Of a DNA stretch of 32,526 nt, positions 24,797 through 32,526 are shown one piece after another (positions within the stretch are counted from its first letter, which is position 1; each line of letters begins with the position of its first letter). Source of the DNA: Sulfuricurvum sp. (GTDB lineage Bacteria; Campylobacterota; Campylobacteria; Campylobacterales; Sulfurimonadaceae). The DNA lies in the NCBI RefSeq assembly GCF_022759005.1, contig NZ_JAEMQA010000062.1:1-32526 (forward strand). The letters run 5' to 3'. A program made the translations under genes and the position numbers. Under the pieces are notes generated by a model. The model did not search any database, was not told the origin of the DNA, and worked only from the letters and a program-made list of their open reading frames with translations.

Positions 24797-26605
24797 ATGA
24801 TCGAACAAATCCGCTCCTTGCCGCACCAAGCGGGAATTTACCAATATTTGGATCATTCAGGAAGAATACTCTACATCGGAAAAGCCAAAAATCTCTCAAA
24901 ACGGGTCAAAAGCTATTTTAATCTAACCCCTAAGCTCTCAGCCAAAACAACGTTATCGTTGCGGATTCAAAAAATGCTTTCAGAAACTGCAAGTCTCCAC
25001 TATATCATCGTTGAGAACGAACACGATGCGCTCATTTTGGAAAACTCTCTCATCAAACAGCTCAAACCCAAATACAATATTCTCCTACGTGATGATAAAA
25101 CCTATCCGTACCTGTACGTCGATATGGACGAAGCCTATCCCCGTTTTGAGCTCACTCGAAAAATCATCAAAGGCAAAGGGGTACGCTATTTTGGCCCCTT
25201 TTCCGTTGGTGCGCGCGATATTCTCGATTCTCTGTATGAGCTGCTAAAACTGGTTCAAAAGAAGAGTTGTCTCAAAGGGAAAAAGAGCTGTCTTTTTTAC
25301 CAGACTCAGCAATGTCTCGCCCCATGCGAATTTTCGATCCCACGAGAAAATTATCTACCTATGGTAATACAGGGGATCGAGTGGATACAAAACAAACGAC
25401 GCCTAATCAAAGAACTCCAAGCTAAAATGGAATTTTATTCCGAATCTCTGCGCTTTGAAGAGGCGATGACATTACGAGACCGTATTGAGCGAATTTCCAA
25501 AAGTGAAATCGCTTCGCAGATTGATATGGCATCGACCGAAAACTACGATGTTTTCGCTATCGCTACCAATGAATCTCGCGGCTGTATCCTCCGTCTTTTT
25601 ATCCGTGAGGGCAAAGTCGCGTCCAGTACCCATGATTTTATTCCGCTTACCCCTTATTTTTCACTCGATGAAGCGTATGAACGGACATTGATCAGTTTCT
25701 ACGGTACTGAAAAACCCCCGATTATTGCACCGATTTTAACCGCATCGGCTTTTGAATCCAGTGATTGGGTGAGCGAACATCTAAGCCAGCTTTTCGGGAA
25801 AAAAGCCTATCTTGAAGTGCCGCAAAGAGGGGGGAAAAAAGAGCTCATCGATTTGGCAATGACGAACGCGTTAGAGCTGCTTCGAACGCCTCAACCGACA
25901 AAAGAGATGCTATTGCATCAGCTCCAAGAGCTGTTTAGCCTCGATACACTCCCCTACCGAATTGAAGTCTTTGATAACTCCCATCACGGAGGAACGGCAA
26001 CCGTAGGGGCAATGATCACCTATGAAAACGGCCATTTTGACAAAAAAGGATACCGCACTTATCATCTCGAAAGCCGTGACGAATACACTCAAATGTCGGA
26101 AATACTTCGTCGTCGCATCGAAGGATTCGAGTCTAATCCCCCTCCCGATTTATGGGTCATCGACGGCGGATCAACACTGCGGACACTGGCCGTCGATTTG
26201 CTTACTTCTCATGGAATTTATCTTGATGTCATCGCCATCAGTAAAGAGAAAATTGATGCCAAATCACACCGCGCAAAAGGGTCTGCTCGCGATATTTTAC
26301 ATACCAAAAATGAGCTGTTGCGACTCGAACCGACCGACAAGCGTCTCCAATTCATCCAAATGTTACGGGATGAAGCCCATCGAAGTGCTATAACCTTCCA
26401 CAAAAAAACCAAACTCAAAAATGACCAAGAATCCAAACTACTCACACTCAAGGGGATCAGTCAAGCAAAAATTCATAAACTGATTGACTATTTCGGTACC
26501 TTCGAAAAAATAGCCCAAAGCGATTTAGAAACACTGACAGAGCTTATCGGACAAAAAGATGCCGAAAATATACAAAAGTATTACGGAGAAGCTCACTCTA
26601 AGTAA
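24797..26605 (+). CDS. uvrC: Excinuclease ABC subunit C
   Basis: GIY-YIG 'AGIYQYLDHSGRILYIGKAKNLSKRVKSYF', UVR motif 'FYSESLRFEEAMTLRDRI', 'EVFDNSHHGGTATVGAMI', C-terminal HhH. ATG 24797 preferred over the upstream start. Confidence 0.96.
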   Translation: MIEQIRSLPHQAGIYQYLDHSGRILYIGKAKNLSKRVKSYFNLTPKLSAKTTLSLRIQKMLSETASLHYIIVENEHDALILENSLIKQLKPKYNILLRDDKTYPYLYVDMDEAYPRFELTRKIIKGKGVRYFGPFSVGARDILDSLYELLKLVQKKSCLKGKKSCLFYQTQQCLAPCEFSIPRENYLPMVIQGIEWIQNKRRLIKELQAKMEFYSESLRFEEAMTLRDRIERISKSEIASQIDMASTENYDVFAIATNESRGCILRLFIREGKVASSTHDFIPLTPYFSLDEAYERTLISFYGTEKPPIIAPILTASAFESSDWVSEHLSQLFGKKAYLEVPQRGGKKELIDLAMTNALELLRTPQPTKEMLLHQLQELFSLDTLPYRIEVFDNSHHGGTATVGAMITYENGHFDKKGYRTYHLESRDEYTQMSEILRRRIEGFESNPPPDLWVIDGGSTLRTLAVDLLTSHGIYLDVIAISKEKIDAKSHRAKGSARDILHTKNELLRLEPTDKRLQFIQMLRDEAHRSAITFHKKTKLKNDQESKLLTLKGISQAKIHKLIDYFGTFEKIAQSDLETLTELIGQKDAENIQKYYGEAHSK

Positions 26606-26676
26606 TCTTTTATGGAGTTTATGCCATATTCCACAGAATATGTTTTCAGCAGTTTTTTTAGCGAAGGGGTCAAAGA

Positions 26677-27090
26677 ATGCAAAAACCTACTCCGGTGGAT
26701 GAAGAATACGAGTTCGAAGGGCGCGCGATTGTTAGCGAAACAGATCTAAAAGGGTTCATTACGTTTGCCAACCGAAAATTTTGTGAAATCTCCGGTTATA
26801 CCGCGGATGAATTAGTGGGAGAACCGCACAATATCATTCGTCATCCCGATATGCCCAAAGCAGCATTCGCACAGATGTGGCAGACCATTCAATCGGGAAC
26901 CCTTTGGCACGGTCTCGTCAAAAACTTACGCAAAGACGGACGCTATTATTGGGTTGATACGGAAGTGACCCCGACATATGACGAAAACGGAAAAGTTAAA
27001 GGGTACATGGCAGCCCGCAAACCGGCTTCTCGCAAAAATATTGAAGAGACGTCCGAGCTCTACCGTAAAATGCTCGAACAAGAAAAATAG
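26677..27090 (+). CDS. Stand-alone PAS domain protein (Aer/CetB-like)
   Basis: 'GFITFANRKFCEISGYTADELVGEPHNIIRHPDMPKAAFAQMWQTIQSGTLWHGLVKNLRKDGRYYWVDTEVTP' resembles the aerotaxis-type PAS. Confidence 0.88.
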   Translation: MQKPTPVDEEYEFEGRAIVSETDLKGFITFANRKFCEISGYTADELVGEPHNIIRHPDMPKAAFAQMWQTIQSGTLWHGLVKNLRKDGRYYWVDTEVTPTYDENGKVKGYMAARKPASRKNIEETSELYRKMLEQEK

Positions 27091-27098
27091 GGGGGAAT

Positions 27099-28739
27099 GT
27101 GCTATTTTACAACCATAAACAAGAATTTATCGGGATTGATGAAGAGGGGTTAAAACTCTTAAATTATCCTACAATAGAGGATCTTTTAAGTGTATGCGGC
27201 GACGTCGCCGATCTCTTCGCCAAAGAACCGGGATACATTCATAACTTCAAAAGTTTCGGCTGGATCGATTTTCTCCTGCATGCCGATTCGGACGCGCGCT
27301 CTGCTATCGTACACGGAAACGGTCGAACTTTTTCCTGTACCTTAGAAGTTAACAGCCTCTTTTTGGTTGATAGCCCTTCACAAAGCGGTTATGTCGTCAA
27401 TATGACCCATATCCAATCGATCAGCGGAGAAGAGTTTAAACCTCGTCACGTTGCCCCGAAAATCGAACATGAGATCAAAGCTTCACCGCAGACATCTCCT
27501 CGTGTCGAACCGGTACCGTCGGTTCTACCAAGTTATAAGCATATCACCCCGACCACGTTGAGCGAACCGGGTGTCCTAGATGTTCCTCCATACACTGAAC
27601 CGGAAAATATTGAGGAACCGATAGACGATTTGTACGCCAAACTTTCTCTTCCTCTCACCGACGAAGAGCTTGAACATGATTTCAACAAAGAAACAGCCCA
27701 TCCGATAGAACAAGCTGCTGCACCTATTTTGGGAGTCAAACCTGAACCGAAAATCGATCTTCCTATGCTCGGTGACGTAAAATACAGCAACGCGGAAAAA
27801 GCATTTATCAATACCCTAAAAGTTGACAAATCCTACCGTTTCGATCCGAATGTAGCCGCAAAAGAGTTAGGTTTGCCGGTCGATTTGATTCAAGAATTTA
27901 TCGGAGACTTCATTCAGCAATCCCATGAATTCAAAGAAGAGTTATTTGAAGCCGTCTTAAAAGGGGACATCAATAATCTCAAAATATTATCTCACAAGCT
28001 CAAAGGGGTAGCAGCCAATCTCCGTATCGAAGATGCATTCGAAACGCTCAGTATTATCAATACCTCATCTGATCCGATAGAAATCGAAGCTAATCTCAAA
28101 TATTTTTATACCATCATTGACAAACTTGAAGGCAAAGAACTTCCAATTGATACGTTTACTTCAGAAACAGCAGCTCCAGGTGATGATCTGCATACATTTT
28201 CTCTGAAAAACTCAAATGATGTGGCTGCAAAACCTACTCCTATCACACAGCCGATACACGATAACGAAGAGATTTATTCTTTCGCGCTAAAAGAGAAGGA
28301 ACCTCTAATCGTTCATGAAGAAGAGATTGCCCCATCTATCCATCTTGATGAAGATTTTTCCATTGAACCGACTAAAGAAGCAATAGAAGAATTCGCTAAA
28401 CCCGAAAAGCCGTTGACAATTGTGCAAGAAGTGATTCAGCCGCTGCACTATAATAAAGCGAAAATTTCGGGTGAACTCGGCATCGAAGAATCTTTTTTCA
28501 ACGAATTGGTTGAAGAGTACAGACACGATGCGCTTCGTGCAGCCAGAGAGATTAGCGCCGCGATCGGAGCATTCGATACACATGCATGGAAAAGAACATC
28601 CGCTCAACTCAAAGGGATCAGCGATAATCTGCGTTTAAACGAAATTTCCGCAGAACTAGCTATATTGTCCCAAACGAACGATGCCCAGGAAGCAAACAAA
28701 GCCTCCAAAAGACTTAATAGTTATCTTGAACAACTATAA
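27099..28739 (+). CDS. PAS-like protein with two Hpt-like domains, the second lacking the phosphoacceptor His
   Basis: GTG start after GGGGGAAT. Hpt motif 'LSHKLKGVAANLRIEDA' and a C-terminal copy 'TSAQLKGISDNLRLNEI'. Confidence 0.8.
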   Translation: MLFYNHKQEFIGIDEEGLKLLNYPTIEDLLSVCGDVADLFAKEPGYIHNFKSFGWIDFLLHADSDARSAIVHGNGRTFSCTLEVNSLFLVDSPSQSGYVVNMTHIQSISGEEFKPRHVAPKIEHEIKASPQTSPRVEPVPSVLPSYKHITPTTLSEPGVLDVPPYTEPENIEEPIDDLYAKLSLPLTDEELEHDFNKETAHPIEQAAAPILGVKPEPKIDLPMLGDVKYSNAEKAFINTLKVDKSYRFDPNVAAKELGLPVDLIQEFIGDFIQQSHEFKEELFEAVLKGDINNLKILSHKLKGVAANLRIEDAFETLSIINTSSDPIEIEANLKYFYTIIDKLEGKELPIDTFTSETAAPGDDLHTFSLKNSNDVAAKPTPITQPIHDNEEIYSFALKEKEPLIVHEEEIAPSIHLDEDFSIEPTKEAIEEFAKPEKPLTIVQEVIQPLHYNKAKISGELGIEESFFNELVEEYRHDALRAAREISAAIGAFDTHAWKRTSAQLKGISDNLRLNEISAELAILSQTNDAQEANKASKRLNSYLEQL

Positions 28740-28765
28740 GAACCTACAACAATAGAGGAGATATT

Positions 28766-31700
28766 ATGCAATTAGGACTTCGAAATCGGCTACGTGTAAT
28801 CAGTCTTTTACCAATTTTGGTACTATTTACCCTAGCCAGCTACTACGTTTATCACTCCTATTTAAGCTACAAAGGGGCTACTCAACTTCAAGTGAGATTG
28901 GAAGGGAACAAACAACTCAACGATTTAATTAACAATCTGTCTCGCGAACGCGGTATGACAGTTATGTACATGGGAAATGCTTCTCCCACTACCCTAAAAT
29001 CACTGCAAGCACAACGTACTATTGTTGATCAAAAAATCGATGAATATCAAAAGTATCTTTCGGCTATCGAGCAAAGCAACTCTGCTGAATCGGCTAAAGC
29101 CGCATCTCTTTCAAAACTCATTGCCGATTTGAAAAAAAACATCCTTATCTCTCGTCCTCTCGTTGACAATAAAACAGCCGATTTCAATCATATTTTCAGT
29201 GATCTTTATGGAAAAACCGAAGACCGCCTGATTAATGAACTCGCAGATCTTGCATTGTTTCGTTTTGATGAAGAGGTCAATTCCCTCTCGTATGCATATC
29301 TCTCTTTAGTACGGGCAAATGAGTTCAGCAGTATCGAACGTGATTACATCACCTATGTTCTCTCACGTGCGACTCCGCTTTCCGAAGAAGAGTTGAACAA
29401 ATGGGTCTCCTTGATCGCAAAAGCCGATACCTTTAACTTGGAAGGGATGAATAACAAAGCGATTCAGACTCAATTGCAATCAACACTCTATAGTGAAGAC
29501 AATACTGAACTATATTTAGATATCACCTCTGAACGTACTGCTATTTTGCAAAAAAGTACAACTGGAGCGTATGAGACCCAATCGGGTGTTTGGTTTGCCA
29601 TGATTTCTGAAAAAGTCGACGCCATCAATGAAGCCGAAAAAATATTGATTAATGCAATGGATGAACGAGCTTCTGAGGTCAAAAACCAAGCCGTACAAAT
29701 TCTTGCCATTGCAATTATTATCTGGATTTTAGGTGTACTTGTTGCTATTTTAGGGTATTTCTTCACTGCCGAGATTACCACCAACATTAAAAACCTAGAA
29801 TCGGTTCTCCGCCGTGTTGCTGAAGATACCCATGATGCAGAAGCCGAAGTTCTTAGTCACACTATCAACCTTGATACCGCAGAAGGTACTGCACAAGCAT
29901 ATACCCTTTTGGAACGCATCATTGAGCAAACGATCAATGATAAACAATTTGCGATGGAAGCATCCGAAGCCAAATCCATGTTCTTGGCAAATATGTCGCA
30001 TGAGATTCGTACACCACTCAACGGTATCGTAGGATTTACGGAACTCCTCAAAGATACCGAACTTCATGATGAACAACGCGAATTTATTGATATTATCGAA
30101 AAAAGCTCTGAAAATCTTCTTGAGATTATTAATAACATTCTTGACCTCTCTAAAATTGAGAGTAACAAACTTGAAATCGAAGAGATCGTCTTTAATCCGA
30201 TGGATGAATTTGAAAGTGCTGTCGAAGTGTATGCCGTACGTGCTTCCGAAAAACATATTGACCTCGCCTGCTACATTGATCCAAGCCTTGAGCGCCCTCT
30301 CAAAGGGGACCCTACCAAAATCAAAGAGGTTGTCATCAATCTCCTCTCCAACGCGGTTAAATTTACCAACAGCGGCGGCGCAATCAGCGTCGATATTCGT
30401 CGCGTAGAGTGCGATACACTCAATCGTGCGCGCGTCCGTTTCCAAGTCAAAGATAACGGTATCGGTGTGACGAGTGAGCAAAAATCACGTATTTTTGAAG
30501 CATTTTCACAAGCCGATACTTCCATTACTCGCAAATACGGCGGTACCGGTCTTGGACTTACCATCTCAAGCCGTTTTGTCGAATTGATGGGATCAAAACT
30601 GGATCTTGAGAGTGAACCAGGCAACGGAACAACGTTCTTCTTTACTCTTGAATTCGAAGAAATTGAAACGCTCAACGAGTCGCTCAAAGGATCGTTCTCT
30701 AACATTAATGCAGTCATTTTAGAGAGCCACTCTAAGAAAAAACTTCAAACTACCTATCTCAAAGAGTATCTTGACTACTTCGGGGTTAGCTACACTACGT
30801 TCCATGAGTTGGATGAACTCAAAATGTTGGAACGTCAAGTCAATTATGACTTGCTCTTTGTCGATAACGATTTTTCCAGCGATGACGATTTGTTAAATTA
30901 CTCATCATCCCAAGAACAATTGGTTTTGATCACCAAATCGTTCTACATGAAAAAAATCGATTCTATGGGAATCGATATTTTCAAAGTCCTTTACGAACCG
31001 CTTAACAGTTCAAAAATCCGCACGACATTGGAAGCATATGATTCCGAAGCGTTTGGCGGTCGTAAAGTCAAACTCTCTCGCCGTAAAAAATTCGATGAGA
31101 AAAATTCTCGCTTTGCAGCAAGCGCACTTGTTGCTGAAGACAATGTAATCAACCAAAAACTGATCCGCAGAACACTTGAAGATTTAGGTCTTGAAATCAC
31201 AATCGCCAATAATGGTCTTGAAGCATTCGAAAAACGTAAAAACGGTAATTTCGACATTATCTTCATGGATATCCAAATGCCGATACTTGACGGCATTGAA
31301 GCAACACATGAGATTTTGGATTTCGAAGAAGACTACGGTCATACCCATATTCCGATCATTGCGCTTACCGCTAATGCGCTCAAAGGGGATCGTGAACGAT
31401 TTATGTCAGCCGGTATGGATGAATATACAACAAAACCGTTAGTACGTTCAGAAATCATTACCCTGTTGAATCACTTCCTTTCTCATAAAATCGTCGAGAT
31501 CAACGCGGTTCCAAAATCAGCTAATGAAATCATTTCAATTGATGATGATCAATCTGCTGAAGATGAGACAACTCCGATCGTGGAAAATGTTATCTCCGAA
31601 GAACCGCAGATCATTGAAGATCCAATGCCGGAAATGACCGCTATTGAAGAAGTCCAAAGCCATGTCGATGGAGAGATCAACTCAACACAAAATGAGCACA

Positions 31701-32059
31701 TATCAGCCTATGATGCCGATATTCTTATCGCGAAACAAAACACGTTGGAATTAAAACTCTTTTCTCGTATCCTTGATGATCTTGGATATTCTTATAAAAC
31801 AGCAACATCTGTCGATCAGTTAACTTCGCAATTGCGTGAGGGTAATTACAAACTTGTATTATTTGATAAAACACTCAACGGGCTTAACCTCAAGGATCTC
31901 TATGATACAATACGCTCAACTAATCGCGATATTTCTTTGGTGATGCTTGTCGACCCAAGCGCTCCGGAAAATGTGGATGATGTCATGTACGTTCATGAAA
32001 TTATCAAAAATATCATCAATAAAGATCTATTGCGTCTTGTTTTTGAAAAATTTATCTAA
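28766..32059 (+). CDS. Hybrid sensor histidine kinase with NIT-type sensor and receiver domains
   Basis: NIT-like 'LSRERGMTVMYMGN', two TM segments, HisKA 'MSHEIRTPLNGIVGFTELL', HATPase 'GGTGLGLTISSRFVELMG', receiver 'VAEDNVINQKLI...DIIFMDIQMPILDGIEAT...KPL'. Confidence 0.93.
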   Translation: MQLGLRNRLRVISLLPILVLFTLASYYVYHSYLSYKGATQLQVRLEGNKQLNDLINNLSRERGMTVMYMGNASPTTLKSLQAQRTIVDQKIDEYQKYLSAIEQSNSAESAKAASLSKLIADLKKNILISRPLVDNKTADFNHIFSDLYGKTEDRLINELADLALFRFDEEVNSLSYAYLSLVRANEFSSIERDYITYVLSRATPLSEEELNKWVSLIAKADTFNLEGMNNKAIQTQLQSTLYSEDNTELYLDITSERTAILQKSTTGAYETQSGVWFAMISEKVDAINEAEKILINAMDERASEVKNQAVQILAIAIIIWILGVLVAILGYFFTAEITTNIKNLESVLRRVAEDTHDAEAEVLSHTINLDTAEGTAQAYTLLERIIEQTINDKQFAMEASEAKSMFLANMSHEIRTPLNGIVGFTELLKDTELHDEQREFIDIIEKSSENLLEIINNILDLSKIESNKLEIEEIVFNPMDEFESAVEVYAVRASEKHIDLACYIDPSLERPLKGDPTKIKEVVINLLSNAVKFTNSGGAISVDIRRVECDTLNRARVRFQVKDNGIGVTSEQKSRIFEAFSQADTSITRKYGGTGLGLTISSRFVELMGSKLDLESEPGNGTTFFFTLEFEEIETLNESLKGSFSNINAVILESHSKKKLQTTYLKEYLDYFGVSYTTFHELDELKMLERQVNYDLLFVDNDFSSDDDLLNYSSSQEQLVLITKSFYMKKIDSMGIDIFKVLYEPLNSSKIRTTLEAYDSEAFGGRKVKLSRRKKFDEKNSRFAASALVAEDNVINQKLIRRTLEDLGLEITIANNGLEAFEKRKNGNFDIIFMDIQMPILDGIEATHEILDFEEDYGHTHIPIIALTANALKGDRERFMSAGMDEYTTKPLVRSEIITLLNHFLSHKIVEINAVPKSANEIISIDDDQSAEDETTPIVENVISEEPQIIEDPMPEMTAIEEVQSHVDGEINSTQNEHISAYDADILIAKQNTLELKLFSRILDDLGYSYKTATSVDQLTSQLREGNYKLVLFDKTLNGLNLKDLYDTIRSTNRDISLVMLVDPSAPENVDDVMYVHEIIKNIINKDLLRLVFEKFI

Positions 32060-32078
32060 GGGGATGGGGAAATTCTAA

Positions 32079-32456
32079 ATGGACACCAAGAAACTCAAAG
32101 TTCTCGCAGTAGACGATGATATGATCAATCTGAAACTGTTGAAGACAATGCTTATGAAAACCCCGAACGTTTCCTCCGTTGTAGAAGCTAAAAACGGCGC
32201 AGATGCAATCGGTGTCTTAAAGTCGCAAAACGATATTGACATTATTTTGCTTGACATTATCATGCCGGTAATGGGTGGAATTGAAATGCTAAAAGTTATC
32301 CGTGCCGATGAATCGCTCCGCCAACTTCCCGTAATCGTTCTAACAACGGATGAGACCAAAAAAGGGGAAGCGTTAGAATGCGGTGCGAACGGTTTTTTAA
32401 TGAAACCTGTCCGCGAAAAAGACGTGGTTGCGAAAATTACACAACTCGCTCTCTAA
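32079..32456 (+). CDS. CheY-like response regulator (single receiver domain)
   Basis: 'VLAVDDDMINLKLLKTML', 'IDIILLDIIMPVMGGIEML', 'VIVLTTDETKK', 'LMKPVREKD'. Confidence 0.94.
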   Translation: MDTKKLKVLAVDDDMINLKLLKTMLMKTPNVSSVVEAKNGADAIGVLKSQNDIDIILLDIIMPVMGGIEMLKVIRADESLRQLPVIVLTTDETKKGEALECGANGFLMKPVREKDVVAKITQLAL

Positions 32457-32469
32457 TTATTTTTTCTTC

Positions 32470-32500
32470 TTTCCCGGTTTTACGGGAAATCTATTTTTTT
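32470..32500 (+). terminator. Intrinsic terminator after the signalling cluster
   Basis: TTTCCCG-GTTTTA-CGGGAAA followed by TCTATTTTTTTC. Confidence 0.75.
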
Positions 32501-32526
32501 CTTTTTTACAGCTTTTGCCACGAACG

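Noticed and set aside
29795-30481. 228-aa minus-strand ORF
   Set aside because: Antisense to the kinase core region of 28766-32059; no recognisable domain.
1-32526. CRISPR array, rRNA, prophage or toxin-antitoxin module
   Set aside because: No regularly spaced direct repeats, rRNA-like sequence, phage structural genes or recognisable TA pairs were seen.

Overview
The window looks like a chromosomal segment of a Campylobacterota (epsilonproteobacterial) genome, plausibly of Sulfuricurvum/Sulfurimonas type; this placement is inferred from protein character and gene order only. Most of it is housekeeping: peroxiredoxin, pnp, lptD, purD, guaA, hemD, nadB, uvrC, atpE and tRNA-Leu(GAG). The more unusual content is: (i) a tightly overlapping four-gene operon on the minus strand (LRV-like helical-repeat protein, MoxR AAA+ ATPase, VWA protein with a degenerate metallopeptidase motif, Pif1-like helicase); (ii) a signalling cluster (CetB-like PAS protein, tandem-Hpt protein, NIT-type hybrid kinase with degenerate receivers, CheY-like regulator); (iii) a family of three 3'-UTR hairpin elements whose 8-nt stem arms differ but stay complementary, with conserved loop and flank; (iv) a probable 6S RNA upstream of purD; (v) an unlisted 41-aa lipoprotein resembling LptM, overlapping nadB; (vi) an MCE/MlaD protein with a predicted C-terminal beta-barrel next to lptD. 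No CRISPR array, transposase, prophage or rRNA was seen. All calls come from reading the sequence; no searches were run.
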